From contig NZ_CP087164.1 in assembly GCF_021172045.1 (NCBI RefSeq), positions 2,666,001 to 2,730,000 of the forward strand: a stretch of 64,000 bases of DNA, in the 5' to 3' direction. The position numbers were made by a program, and so were the translations under genes. Below, in pieces: positions 44,127-53,217 of this stretch; position 1 is the first letter of the stretch; each line of letters starts with the position of its first letter. Below the pieces are notes generated by a model. It searched no databases. It worked only from the letters and a program-made list of their open reading frames with translations, and had not been told where the DNA came from. This DNA is from Capillimicrobium parvum (GTDB taxonomy: Bacteria > Actinomycetota > Thermoleophilia > Solirubrobacterales > Solirubrobacteraceae).

Positions 44127-45563
44127 ATGCCGGTCGTCGCCCACGCCGAGCCCCCGTTCGCCCTCAGCCGGGGCGAGGGGCGGAGGCTCGCCCGCCACGC
44201 CGAGCGAGCCGTCCGGCGGGCGCGCTCACGCGGCGAGTCACTCGCGGCGGTGACGGTCCCCGTGGCCGGCGACGTCGACCCGGCGTCGGTGGCGTTCGCC
44301 TCGCGGCAGGGCGGCGAGCCGGTCTTCGTCTTCGAGCAGCCGGCCCGGCGCGGCGCTGCGCTCGCCGGCCTCGGGTGCGTGCGCGCCCTGGAGGCCGAGG
44401 GCCCGGGCCGGTTCAGGCAGGTGGCCGCGGACTGGCGGGCGCTGCTGGCCGGCTCGGCCGCGGACCTCGACGGGCCGCCCGCCACGGGACCGGTCGCGGT
44501 CGGCGGCTTCGCGTTCGCTGCGCAGGGCGCGTCGGCCCCGCACTGGGGCCGCTTCCCCGCCGCGTCGCTGCACGTGCCGGAGGTGGTGCTCGCCCGCCGC
44601 GACGGCGCGGTCCACCTGACGCTGTGCGCCCTGGCGACGCCGGACGACACCGCGCAGGACCTCGTCGAGCGGCTCGAGCGGCGGCTGGCGTCGCTGTCGC
44701 TCGCGCCGCTGCCGATGCTCGATCCGTCGCCGGCGGGTGCGGCTCCGCGGGTGGCGAGCACGATGCCGCCCGAGCACTACGAGGCGGCGGTCGCGCGCGC
44801 GGTCGAGCGCATCAAGGCGGGCGAGCTCGAGAAGATCGTGCTGGCGCGCGAGGTGGCGGTGCACGTCCCCGAGCCCCACGACGTGCCCGCGATCCACGGC
44901 ATCCTGCGCGAGGCGTTCCCCGAGTGCTTCGTGTTCGCGGTCAGCCGTGGCGGTGCGTCGTTCATCGCCGCGAGCCCGGAGCTGCTGCTGCGCCGCGACG
45001 GGCTGCGGGTGAGCACGCTCGCGCTCGCCGGGTCGACGCGGCGGTCGGCGGACCCCGCGGTGGACGACCACCTCGGCGAGCAGCTGCTGCGCTGCGACAA
45101 GGACCGCGCCGAGCAGGCGATCGTGGCGCGGCGCATCGAGCGGACGCTGCGGCCGCACGCGGTCTGGGTCACCTCGGCGCCGGACCCGGTCGTCGTGAAG
45201 ATGGCGAACATCCAGCACCTCGCCACGCCGATCCGGGCGCAGCTCGCCGAGCCGCGCAGCGCGGTCGAGCTGGCCGGGCTGCTGCACCCGACGCCCGCGG
45301 TCGGCGGCGAGCCGTTCCGGGTCGCCTCGCCGCTCATCCCCGCGCTGGAGGGCCTGGACCGCGGCTGGTACGCCGGCCCGGTGGGCTGGACCGACGCCAG
45401 CGAGGACGGCGAGTTCTGCGTCGCCCTGCGCAGCGCGCTGCTCGACGGGCCCGTCGCGCGCTGCTTCGCCGGCGTGGGCGTCGTCGCCGACTCCGACCCG
45501 GCGGCCGAGCTCGCCGAGACCGAGGTCAAGCTGCAGGCGCTGCTGCCCGTCCTGGCGCTGTGA
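44127..45563 (+). CDS. menF: Isochorismate synthase
   Basis: Converts chorismate to isochorismate, entry to menaquinone. It is 478 residues. A divergent N-terminal half is followed by the chorismate-binding domain: RIKAGELEKIVLAREVAVHV (general-base Lys), FIAASPELLLRRDGLRVSTL, LAGSTRRSAD, LRCDKDRAEQAIVARRIERT, MANIQHLATPIRAQL and the metal Glu in DASEDGEFCVALRSALLDG with CFAGVGVVADSDPAAELAET. The locus context (menD next door) favours menaquinone over siderophore synthesis. Confidence 0.9.
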   Translation: MPVVAHAEPPFALSRGEGRRLARHAERAVRRARSRGESLAAVTVPVAGDVDPASVAFASRQGGEPVFVFEQPARRGAALAGLGCVRALEAEGPGRFRQVAADWRALLAGSAADLDGPPATGPVAVGGFAFAAQGASAPHWGRFPAASLHVPEVVLARRDGAVHLTLCALATPDDTAQDLVERLERRLASLSLAPLPMLDPSPAGAAPRVASTMPPEHYEAAVARAVERIKAGELEKIVLAREVAVHVPEPHDVPAIHGILREAFPECFVFAVSRGGASFIAASPELLLRRDGLRVSTLALAGSTRRSADPAVDDHLGEQLLRCDKDRAEQAIVARRIERTLRPHAVWVTSAPDPVVVKMANIQHLATPIRAQLAEPRSAVELAGLLHPTPAVGGEPFRVASPLIPALEGLDRGWYAGPVGWTDASEDGEFCVALRSALLDGPVARCFAGVGVVADSDPAAELAETEVKLQALLPVLAL

Positions 45564-45575
45564 CGCCGGCGCCGC

Positions 45576-47333
45576 TCAGGCGACGGCGTCCTCGACGGCG
45601 GCCCAGACGCGGCGGTGCAGCGCGACGTTCCCGGCGCGGTCGGTGGGGGCGTGCAGCAGGCGGGCGCCCGGCCGGCCGAGCGCCGCGGTCAGCCCGGCGG
45701 CGTCCTTGACGCGCTCGTACTCGAGACCGTAGAGCGCCGCGATGCGCCGGGGGGCGAGGCCGGTGGGCGTGGCGACGTGCTCCTCGTACGCGTCGGTCTC
45801 GCCGCTCACCGGCAGGAAGTCGAAGATGCCGCCGCCGCCGTTGTCGACGAGGACGATCGTCACGTCGAGGCCGAGGCGGGGGATGGCGAGCAGCGCCGAG
45901 TGGTCGTAGGCGAGCGCGACGTCGCCGATGAGCAGGGTCGTGGCGGTGCCAGTCGCGGCGACGCCGAGCGCGCTCGCCACCGTGCCGTCGATCCCGTTGG
46001 CGCCCCGGTTGCACAGGACGCGCGGGCCGTCGGCACGGACGGCGGCGAAGGTCTCGACGTCGCGGACCGGCATCGACGACGCGACGAACAGCACGTGCTC
46101 GGCCCCGAGGCCGCCCGCGACGGTGCGGGCGATCAGCGGCTCGTTGAGCGCGCCGGCGCCGAGCGCGGCCGCGATCGCCGCGCCCGCCGCCCGATCCGCC
46201 TCCCGCCAGCCGTCGAGCCACTCGGATGCGGGCGGGCGGCCGGCGGCGTGGATCGGCGGCGTGCCGGCGGCGGCCGGCCGGTCCGCCGCCGCGCGGGCGG
46301 CCTCCTCGAGCGTGGCGGCCGGATCCCCGGGCAGCGCGGCGCTGAGCACGCCGTCGGGGTCCGACCACACCGCCTCGGGATCGAGCGCGACCTGGACGAC
46401 CCGCTCGCCCAGCCCGGCGAGCCACCGGCGCAGCGGCTTGGACGTCGGCAGGTCGCCGGCGCGGACGACGAGGTCCGGCCGATGGGTGTCGCCGAAACCG
46501 GGGACGCGCAGCAGCGCGTCGTAGTGGGCGACCGCGTGGGCCCCACGGCGGGCGTCCGAGAGCGGGTCGGCGAGCAGCGGCGCGCCGGCGGCAGCCGCGA
46601 ACGCGGCCAGCGCGCCGGCCAGCGCGGGGTCGTGCTCCGCGCGCCCGGCGACGACGAGCGGCCGGCGGGCGCCGGTCAGCGCGCCGGTCAGCGCCTGGGC
46701 CGACGACGCGGGAGCGGCGGCCGGCCGAGCGAGCCAGGGCACGCCGGCGGGGCGGCCGGGCCGAGGATCAGGCCCGAGCGGCGCGTCGAGCACCAGCGGC
46801 TCGCGCAGCGGCACGTTGACGTGGACCGGGCCGGGGCGCCCGCTCGCTCCGCTCGCGGCCCACATGACCCGGCAGGCCAGCGACCGCGCCCAGCGCAGCC
46901 GGGTGGGCGTCGCATCGTGGATGCCGAGGTCGACGAACCACCGGACCGCACTGCCGTAGAGCTTGATCTGGTCGACCGTCTGGCCCGCGCCGACGTCGCG
47001 CAGCTCGGGCGGCCGGTCGGCGGTGAGCACGACGAGCGGCACGCCGGCCTCGTGCGCCTCGATGACCGCGGGCAGGTACTCGGCGGCGGCGGTCCCCGAC
47101 GTGCAGGCGATCGGGACCGGCCGCCGCGTCGCCTTGGCCAGCCCGAGGGCGAAGAAGGCGCTCGCCCGCTCGTCGACGTGCGAGTGGCAGCGCAGGCGCC
47201 CGTCGCGCACCAGGCTGAGCACGAGCGGCGTCGAGCGCGAGCCGGGCGACGTGCAGGCGTCGGTGGCCCCGCAGCGGACGAGCTCGTCGACGAACGCCCG
47301 CAGGAGGAGGTAGCTGTCGGCGGTGGGGGTCAC
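45576..47333 (-). CDS. menD: 2-succinyl-5-enolpyruvyl-6-hydroxy-3-cyclohexene-1-carboxylate synthase
   Basis: ThDP enzyme adding 2-oxoglutarate to isochorismate. It is 585 residues from GTG 47333: TPTADSYLLLRAFVDELVRC, SPGSRSTPLVLSL, the catalytic Glu in SHVDERASAFFALGLAKATR, CTSGTAAAEYLPAVIEAHEA and VVLTADRPPELRDVGAGQTV; near the C-terminus NRGANGIDGTVASALGVA and NNGGGGIFDFLPV. The ATG at 47510 is rejected because it adds 59 unrelated residues. Convergent with menF. Confidence 0.93.
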   Translation of the reverse strand: MTPTADSYLLLRAFVDELVRCGATDACTSPGSRSTPLVLSLVRDGRLRCHSHVDERASAFFALGLAKATRRPVPIACTSGTAAAEYLPAVIEAHEAGVPLVVLTADRPPELRDVGAGQTVDQIKLYGSAVRWFVDLGIHDATPTRLRWARSLACRVMWAASGASGRPGPVHVNVPLREPLVLDAPLGPDPRPGRPAGVPWLARPAAAPASSAQALTGALTGARRPLVVAGRAEHDPALAGALAAFAAAAGAPLLADPLSDARRGAHAVAHYDALLRVPGFGDTHRPDLVVRAGDLPTSKPLRRWLAGLGERVVQVALDPEAVWSDPDGVLSAALPGDPAATLEEAARAAADRPAAAGTPPIHAAGRPPASEWLDGWREADRAAGAAIAAALGAGALNEPLIARTVAGGLGAEHVLFVASSMPVRDVETFAAVRADGPRVLCNRGANGIDGTVASALGVAATGTATTLLIGDVALAYDHSALLAIPRLGLDVTIVLVDNGGGGIFDFLPVSGETDAYEEHVATPTGLAPRRIAALYGLEYERVKDAAGLTAALGRPGARLLHAPTDRAGNVALHRRVWAAVEDAVA

Positions 47334-47344
47334 GGCGCCCGCTG

Positions 47345-47350
47345 ACTGTA
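47345..47350 (-). promoter_or_regulatory. Candidate -10 of menD
   Basis: The minus-strand TACAGT ends 11 nt before GTG 47333. It lies inside the 34-bp gap to the divergent menH. Confidence 0.4.
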
Positions 47351-47367
47351 CGCGCGAGGATCTGCGG

Positions 47368-48084
47368 ATGGCCTCGCCGTTCGTCCTGCTGCACGGGTTC
47401 ACCCAGACCGGGCGGTCGTGGGACGGCGTGCGGCGTGACCTGGGCGACGGCGTGCTCGCGCCCGACCTGCGCGGCCACGGCGCTGCGGCGGCGCGGCGGC
47501 CGATCGACACCGCCCACCTCGTCGCCGACGTCCTCGAGGCCGCGCCCGACCGGTTCGTCCTGGCCGGCTATTCGATGGGCGGGCGCCTCGCGCTCCACGT
47601 CGCACTGGCCGCCCCCGAGCGCGTCGCCGCCCTCGGGCTCGTCTCGACCACCGCGGGCCTGCCCGACCCGGCGGAGCGCGCGGCGCGCCGGGCCGCCGAC
47701 GACGCCCTCGCCGGCGACGTCGAGCGCGACGGCATCGACGCGTTCGCCGAGCGCTGGGGCGCCCTGCCGCTCTGGGCCGGCCAACCCGAGGCGGTGCGCG
47801 CGGTCGCGCACGCCGAGCGGCTTCGTCAGGACCCCGCCGGCCTGGCCGCGTCGCTGCGCGGCTTCGGCACCGGGGCGATGGTGCCCGTCTGGGACCGGCT
47901 CGGCGAGCTCACGATGCCCGCCGTCGTGCTCGCCGGCGCGCGCGACGCGAAGTTCCGCGCCATCGGCGAGCGGCTCGCCGCGGCGCTCCCGGACGGCCGC
48001 CTCGTCGTGGTCGACGGCGCCGGCCACGCGCTGGCGCTCGAGGCGCCCGCGACCGTCGCCGCCGCGTTGGGCGCCCTCGCGTGA
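47368..48084 (+). CDS. menH: SHCHC synthase (alpha/beta hydrolase)
   Basis: Removes pyruvate from the MenD product. It is 238 residues: SPFVLLHGFTQTGRSWDGVR (oxyanion region), nucleophile Ser in LAGYSMGGRLALHVALAAPE, RAALGLVSTTAGLPDPAERA-type cap start, and the His in VDGAGHALALEAPATVAAAL; the Asp is in LAGARDAKFRAIGERLA. GAGGA lies 7 nt before the ATG. Its stop overlaps the next gene by 4 nt. Confidence 0.88.
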   Translation: MASPFVLLHGFTQTGRSWDGVRRDLGDGVLAPDLRGHGAAAARRPIDTAHLVADVLEAAPDRFVLAGYSMGGRLALHVALAAPERVAALGLVSTTAGLPDPAERAARRAADDALAGDVERDGIDAFAERWGALPLWAGQPEAVRAVAHAERLRQDPAGLAASLRGFGTGAMVPVWDRLGELTMPAVVLAGARDAKFRAIGERLAAALPDGRLVVVDGAGHALALEAPATVAAALGALA

Positions 48085-49175
48085 CGCGGCCTCGCACTAT
48101 CGTGGCGCTCGCCGTGCTCGCCGCCGCGTTCATCGCCCTCGTGGTCAGCCTGGCCTCGGGCAACGGCTCGCACGAGGCCGCCGTCGGCCCGCAGCTCACG
48201 TCGCGTCAGCTCATCGGCCAGCGCATGGTGTTCGGCTACGACGGCACGACGCCCCCGGCCGCGCTCGAGCGCCGCATCCGCCGCGGCGAGGCGGCCGGCG
48301 TCATCCTCTTCGGCCGCAACGTCGGTTCGCCCGCCCGGCTGCGCCGGACGCTCGCCGCCCTGCAGCGCATCCACCAGCCCGAGGAGCTGCGGGCGCCGCT
48401 GCTCGTCCTCGTCGACCAGGAGGGCGGGCCGGTCCGCCGCCTGCCCGGCGCCCCCGAGCTCAGCGCCGCGGCGACGGCGAGCGCGGCCCAGGCGCGCGCC
48501 GCGGGCCGCGGCGCCGGCGCCAACCTGCGCTCCGTGGGCGCGAACGTCGACCTCGCGCCCGTCGTCGACGTCGCGCGCGCGGGCTCGGCCCTGGAGGGCG
48601 AGCGCCGCACCTACTCGCGCGACGCCGCCCGCGTGCGGCAGCTGGCTGACGCGTTCGCCCGCGGGCTGGGGGACGCGGGCGTGGCCGCGACCTACAAGCA
48701 CTTCCCGGGCTTCGGCGCCGCGACGGTCAACACCGACGACGCGCCGGCGCGGATCGACAAGAGCCTCGCCGAGGTGCGCCGCGTCGACCTGCGGCCGTAC
48801 GAGGACCCGCCGGAGGCCGTGAAGCTGGTGATGCTGTCGACCGCCGTGTACCCGGCACGCGATCCGCGGCCGGCGGCGTTCAGCCGCCGCTGGGCGACGG
48901 GCGAGCTGCGCGACCGCCTGCACTTCGGCGGCGTGAGCATCACCGACGACCTGCAGACCCCGGCCGTCCGGCGCTTCGGCAACCCGGGGCAGCTGGCCTA
49001 CTTCGCGGTCCGCGCCGGCGTCGACCTGCCGCTGTTCTCCCAGGACTACGGCACGGGCGATCAGGCCGCCGACGGGCTCGTCACCGCCCTGCGCGCCGGG
49101 CGTCTGGACGAGGCCGAGCTGCGCACGTCCGCCGCCCGCGTGCTCGCGCTGCGCCGGTCGCTCGCGGCCGGTTAG
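48081..49175 (+). CDS. Glycoside hydrolase family 3 protein (NagZ-like), catalytic His missing
   Basis: It is 364 residues, starting GTG 48081 inside the menH stop. An N-terminal hydrophobic segment (TIVALAVLAAAFIALVVSLA) suggests export or anchoring. GH3 fold: QLIGQRMVFGYDGTTPPAAL, LLVLVDQEGGPVRRLPGAPE, ATYKHFPGFGAATVNTDDAP and VSITDDLQTPAVRRF, with Asp of TDDL as nucleophile. NagZ has KHFPGHG...DSH, where that last His is part of the acid/base dyad; here it reads DDA. Either another residue substitutes or the enzyme acts differently. Being coupled to menH is unusual. Confidence 0.8.
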   Translation: MTRPRTIVALAVLAAAFIALVVSLASGNGSHEAAVGPQLTSRQLIGQRMVFGYDGTTPPAALERRIRRGEAAGVILFGRNVGSPARLRRTLAALQRIHQPEELRAPLLVLVDQEGGPVRRLPGAPELSAAATASAAQARAAGRGAGANLRSVGANVDLAPVVDVARAGSALEGERRTYSRDAARVRQLADAFARGLGDAGVAATYKHFPGFGAATVNTDDAPARIDKSLAEVRRVDLRPYEDPPEAVKLVMLSTAVYPARDPRPAAFSRRWATGELRDRLHFGGVSITDDLQTPAVRRFGNPGQLAYFAVRAGVDLPLFSQDYGTGDQAADGLVTALRAGRLDEAELRTSAARVLALRRSLAAG

Positions 49176-50182
49176 AGGCCGAGCCCGGGGCGGGCGGGCA
49201 CGGTGATCGCGCCGTCGACCACCGGCAGCGGGCTCGTCTCGGTGAACGCCTCGAGCGTCGCCAGCCCGCACGGCAGCTCCAGGCGCAGCGCCGCCGCCGC
49301 GTGCACGGCCGCCGCCACGCCCAGCGGCCCGTCGTAGGTCGACGCCAGGTACGGCTCCGCGCCGCCCGCGCGCACGAGCGACGCCTGCACGAGCAGCGAC
49401 GCGATCCCGCCCGCTCGCGACACCTTCAGGCACACCGCGTCGGCGACCCCCGCGGCGAGCGCCCCCGGCTCGGCCGCCGTCTCGTCGAGCGCCACCCGCA
49501 CCGCCGTGCGCTCGCGCACCTCGCGCATCGCGTAGATGCCGTGGACCGGCTCCTCGACGATCTCCAGCCCGGCCGGCGCGAGCGCCTCGATCATCCGCAC
49601 CGCCTCGTCGACGTCCCACGCGCCGTTGGCGTCCAGCCGCAGCGCCATCGCCGGACCCGCCGCCGCGCGCACCGCGGCCACGCGCCCGGCGTCGTCGCCG
49701 ACGCCCACCTTCAGCTTCACGCACGAGTAGCCCGCCCGGGCGAACGCGGCGGCGGCCGCGGCGGCCGACGCCCGGTCGGTCGCCCCGATCGTCGCGTTGA
49801 CATCCACCGCCTGAAGCGGCGTGTCGGTGAGCAGCGACGCCACCGGCCGCCCCGCCCGCTGCCCCGCGAGATCCCACAGCGCGAGGTCCACCGCGGCGAG
49901 CGCTTGGGGCAGGTCGGCGACCGCGCGGCACTGGTCGTAGAGCCGGTCGCCGCGCACGCCCTCGCCCGCCTCGAGCACGGGGCGGTAGGCGCCGAGCGCG
50001 GCGGCCACCGCCGCCTCCGGCACGCCGTCGTAGGGCTCGAGCGGCGCCGCCTCGCCGCGCCCGACCGCCCCCTCCGCGGTCTCGACGGTGAGCTCGAACA
50101 GCGGCCGCTCGGTCAGCGAGCCCCAGGCCGTCACGAGCGGCGAGCGCAGCGTCAGCGTGCGCCGGCGGATCGAGACCTTCAC
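49172..50182 (-). CDS. menC: o-Succinylbenzoate synthase
   Basis: Enolase-superfamily dehydratase. It is 336 residues: VSIRRRTLTLRSPLVTAWGS, ALAAVDLALWDLAGQRAGRP, the KxK pair in YSCVKLKVG, metal ligands in ALRLDANGAWDVDEA, EIVEEPVHGIY and VALDETAAEP, and the second Lys in DAVCLKVSRAGGIASLL. It is the last gene of the minus-strand menB-menA-menC unit (7 nt after menA). Its TAA overlaps the TAG of the GH3 gene end to end. Confidence 0.92.
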   Translation of the reverse strand: MKVSIRRRTLTLRSPLVTAWGSLTERPLFELTVETAEGAVGRGEAAPLEPYDGVPEAAVAAALGAYRPVLEAGEGVRGDRLYDQCRAVADLPQALAAVDLALWDLAGQRAGRPVASLLTDTPLQAVDVNATIGATDRASAAAAAAAFARAGYSCVKLKVGVGDDAGRVAAVRAAAGPAMALRLDANGAWDVDEAVRMIEALAPAGLEIVEEPVHGIYAMREVRERTAVRVALDETAAEPGALAAGVADAVCLKVSRAGGIASLLVQASLVRAGGAEPYLASTYDGPLGVAAAVHAAAALRLELPCGLATLEAFTETSPLPVVDGAITVPARPGLGL

Positions 50183-50189
50183 GCGGTCA

Positions 50190-51056
50190 TCACGAGGCCA
50201 GCATGCCAGCCGCCAGAAGCACGCAGAACGCGAGCTCCAGCAGGCCGGCCTGCGCCAGGGCCCCGTTGAGCGACGGCCCGTCGGTGCGGGTGCGCACGGT
50301 GTCGATGAGCCGCAGCGCGAGCGGCACCGTCAGCAGCGGCAGCAGCGTCCACCACGACAGCCCGGCGACCATCGCCGCCAGCGACAGGTAGGCGACGGCG
50401 ATCATCGCCGCGAACAGCACCCGCGTGCGGTCGCGGCCCATGCGCACCGCGAGGGTCCGCTTGCCGGCGCGGCGGTCCGTCTCGAGGTCGCGGACGTTGT
50501 TGACGACGAGGATCGCCGCGCACAGCAGCCCGACCGGCACCGACGCGGCGAACGCCTGCCAGACGACGGCCTCGGTCTGCACGTAGTAGGAGCCGGCGAC
50601 CGCCACGACGCCGAAGAACAGGAAGACGAACACCTCGCCGAGGCCCGCGTAGCCGTACGGCCGCGGGCCGCCCGTGTAGAGCACGCCGGCGAGGATCGAC
50701 GCGGCCCCGATCGCCACGAGTATCCATCCGGCGACGACGATCAGGTAGATGCCGCACAGGACCGCCAGGCCGAACGTGACGTAGGTCGCCACGAGCACCC
50801 GGCGCGGCGGGACGAGCCCTCCCGCCGTCACCCGCACGGGACCGAGCCGGTCCTCGGTGTCGGCGCCGCGGCGCGCGTCCGAGTAGTCGTTGGACAGGTT
50901 CGTCCCGACCTGGATGAACAGGGCGCCGAGCAGCGCGGCCAGGAACGCGAAGACGTCGAACTCGCCGTCGTGGATGGCCAGCGCGGTGCCGACGAAGACG
51001 GGGGCCACGGCCGCGGGCAGCGTCCGCAGGCGCGCCGCCATGAGCCAGATCCTCAC
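50190..51056 (-). CDS. menA: 1,4-Dihydroxy-2-naphthoate polyprenyltransferase
   Basis: Integral membrane UbiA-family enzyme that attaches the isoprenoid tail. It is 288 residues from GTG 51056, overlapping the menB stop (GTGA). The first Asp-rich motif is [20 protein letters not shown] and the second [20 protein letters not shown], both needed for Mg-diphosphate binding. Eight to nine hydrophobic spans, e.g. [20 protein letters not shown] and [16 protein letters not shown]. Confidence 0.93.
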   Translation of the reverse strand: MRIWLMAARLRTLPAAVAPVFVGTALAIHDGEFDVFAFLAALLGALFIQVGTNLSNDYSDARRGADTEDRLGPVRVTAGGLVPPRRVLVATYVTFGLAVLCGIYLIVVAGWILVAIGAASILAGVLYTGGPRPYGYAGLGEVFVFLFFGVVAVAGSYYVQTEAVVWQAFAASVPVGLLCAAILVVNNVRDLETDRRAGKRTLAVRMGRDRTRVLFAAMIAVAYLSLAAMVAGLSWWTLLPLLTVPLALRLIDTVRTRTDGPSLNGALAQAGLLELAFCVLLAAGMLAS

Positions 51057-51877
51057 GGTCGGCGCGGGAACTGCCCGAAGTCGGGGTCGCGCTTGGCCTT
51101 GTACGCCTCGCGGCCCTCGCGCGCCTCGTCGGAGCCGTAGAAGAGGAGGTTCGTGTCGTGCGCGAGCTGCTGGATGCCGGCGTAGCCGTCCTCGTGCGCG
51201 TGGAAGCTCGACTTCACCAGGCGGATCGCGAACGGCGACTTCACCAGGATCTCGTGCGCCCACTGCACGGTCTCGTCCTCGAGGCGGTCGAGCGGCACGA
51301 CCGCGTTCACGAGGCCCATGTCGAGCGCCTCCTGCGCGTCGTACTGCCGGCACAGCATCCAGATCTCCTTGGCCTTCTTCGTGCCGACCAGGTCGCGCAT
51401 GAGCGAGGCGCCGAAGCCGCCGTCCCACGAGCCGACCTTCGGGCCGGTCTGGCCGAAGCGGGCGTTGTCGGCCGCGATCGTCAGGTCGCAGCAGAGATGC
51501 AGGACGTGGCCGCCGCCGATCGCCCACCCGGCGACCATCGCGATCACCGGCTTGGGCAGCCGCCGGATCTGCACCTGCAGGTCGGTGACGTGGAAGCGGC
51601 CGACGGCGCGCCCGGACTCGACGTAGCCGGTGTCGCCGCGCACGCGCTGGTCGCCGCCGGAGCAGAACGCCTGGCCGCCTGCGCCGGTGAGCACGATGAC
51701 GCCGATGTCCGGGTCCTCGCGGGCGCGCTCGAACGCGTCCATCAGCTCGATGATCGTCTCGGGCCGGAACGCGTTGTGGACGTCCGGCCGGTCGATCGTG
51801 AGCTTGGCGATGCCGTCACCGCTGAGCTCGTACGTGATGTCGTCGTACTCGGCGGCCGGGGTCCACGTGGCTGACAT
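51053..51877 (-). CDS. menB: 1,4-Dihydroxy-2-naphthoyl-CoA synthase
   Basis: Crotonase-fold ring closure. It is 274 residues: [56 protein letters not shown] (oxyanion loop and the bicarbonate/acidic site), [40 protein letters not shown] and [20 protein letters not shown]; the C-terminal Tyr segment is [15 protein letters not shown] 51877 is used because the family homology starts there and TAGCCT lies 8 nt upstream. First gene of menB-menA-menC. Confidence 0.95.
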   Translation of the reverse strand: MSATWTPAAEYDDITYELSGDGIAKLTIDRPDVHNAFRPETIIELMDAFERAREDPDIGVIVLTGAGGQAFCSGGDQRVRGDTGYVESGRAVGRFHVTDLQVQIRRLPKPVIAMVAGWAIGGGHVLHLCCDLTIAADNARFGQTGPKVGSWDGGFGASLMRDLVGTKKAKEIWMLCRQYDAQEALDMGLVNAVVPLDRLEDETVQWAHEILVKSPFAIRLVKSSFHAHEDGYAGIQQLAHDTNLLFYGSDEAREGREAYKAKRDPDFGQFPRRP

Positions 51878-51885
51878 GTCGAGGG

Positions 51886-51891
51886 AGGCTA
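51886..51891 (-). promoter_or_regulatory. Candidate -10 of menBAC
   Basis: The minus-strand TAGCCT ends 8 nt before ATG 51877. The same hexamer serves menE on the other strand 64 bp away. Confidence 0.5.
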
Positions 51892-51954
51892 CCGCCGCCC
51901 ACTTCGTCATCTTCACCCGCCTCGACGTGCTCACGGAGGACGACGAGGGCCCAC

Positions 51955-51960
51955 TAGCCT
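51955..51960 (+). promoter_or_regulatory. Candidate -10 of menE
   Basis: TAGCCT ends 7 nt before GTG 51968; CGGCGCC between them rules out an SD. Confidence 0.5.
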
Positions 51961-51967
51961 CGGCGCC

Positions 51968-53206
51968 GTGCTCGTCGAGGCCTGGCTCGAGCGTGCCGCC
52001 CGCACGCGCCCCGACCGCGAGGCGGTCAACGGGCTGTCGTACGCGCAGCTGCGCGAGCGGGCCCGCGCCGGCGCCGGGGCCCTGGCCGCACGCGGGGTCG
52101 CGCCGGGCGACCTCGTGGGGATCGCGCTGGCGCCCGGAACCGGCTTCGTGACCGCCCTGCACGCCGTGTGGGGCCGCGGCGCCGTGGCCGTCCCCGTCGA
52201 CCTGCGCCTCGGCGCCGACGAGCGCGCGCACGTGCAGCGCGGCTGCCGCCTCGTCGTCGACGCGCCGCTGCCGATCGAGGGCGACGGCGCCCTGTTCGCG
52301 ACACACGACCTCGGCGCGCCCGCCGCGATCATCCACACGAGCGGCTCGACCGGCGCGCCCAAGCCGATCGAGCTGACGTTCGGCAACTGGCTGTGGAGCG
52401 CACTCGGCTCCGGCGTCGCGCTCGGCGTCGACCCGGGCGAGCGCTGGCTGTGCCCGCTGCCGCTCACGCACGTCGGCGGCCTCAGCATCGTCGTGCGCAG
52501 CGCGATCTATGCCACGACCGCCGTCGTGCTCCAACGCTGGAACACGGACGCCGCGCTCGAAGCGCTGCGCGACGCCACGCTCGTCAGCAGCGTCCCGACG
52601 ACCCTCGCGCGCCTGCTCGACGCCGGCTGGCGCGAGCCGCCCCGTCTGCGCACCGTCCTGCTCGGCGGCGCCGCGATCGCGCCCGCCCTGCTGGACCGCG
52701 CCCGCGGCGCCGGCGTCCCGGTCACCACCACCTACGGCATGAGCGAGGCGTGCTCGCAGATCACCACCGGCGGCCCGCCGCTGTTCTGCACGCGCGTGGA
52801 CATCGCGCCCGACGGCGAGATCGTGGTCAGCAGCCCGACCGTCTCCGGCGGCGGACCGCTGCACACCGGCGACCTCGGCGAGATCGACGAGCGCGGCCAC
52901 CTGCACGTCACCGGCCGCAAGGCCGACACGATCATCACGGGCGGCGAGAACGTCGCGCCGACCGAGGTCGAGGCCGTGCTGGCCGGCCATCCCGCGGTGG
53001 CCGAGGCCGCCGTCCACGGGCGTCCCGACCCCGACTGGGGCGAGGCGGTCGTCGCCACGGTCGTCCTGCGCGCCGCGGCGACCGAGGACGAGCTCCGCGC
53101 GCACGCCGCGGCCCGCCTCGCGCCCTACAAGGTCCCCAAGGCGATCGCCTTCGCGGAAGCCCTGCCGCGCACCGCCAGCGGAAAGCTGTTGCGGCGCGCG
53201 CTGTAG
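51968..53206 (+). CDS. menE: o-Succinylbenzoate-CoA ligase
   Basis: Acyl-adenylate-forming ligase supplying MenB. It is 412 residues, shorter than the usual 450-480. Visible: [23 protein letters not shown] loop [100 protein letters not shown], and the adenylation Lys in [12 protein letters not shown]. Divergent from menB. Confidence 0.92.
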   Translation: MLVEAWLERAARTRPDREAVNGLSYAQLRERARAGAGALAARGVAPGDLVGIALAPGTGFVTALHAVWGRGAVAVPVDLRLGADERAHVQRGCRLVVDAPLPIEGDGALFATHDLGAPAAIIHTSGSTGAPKPIELTFGNWLWSALGSGVALGVDPGERWLCPLPLTHVGGLSIVVRSAIYATTAVVLQRWNTDAALEALRDATLVSSVPTTLARLLDAGWREPPRLRTVLLGGAAIAPALLDRARGAGVPVTTTYGMSEACSQITTGGPPLFCTRVDIAPDGEIVVSSPTVSGGGPLHTGDLGEIDERGHLHVTGRKADTIITGGENVAPTEVEAVLAGHPAVAEAAVHGRPDPDWGEAVVATVVLRAAATEDELRAHAAARLAPYKVPKAIAFAEALPRTASGKLLRRAL

Positions 53207-53209
53207 CGT
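53204..53209 (+). promoter_or_regulatory. Candidate -10 built on the menE stop codon
   Basis: TAGCGT begins with the TAG that stops menE and ends 8 nt before ATG 53218 of the methyltransferase. Confidence 0.45.
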
Positions 53210-53217
53210 CCTCCTCC

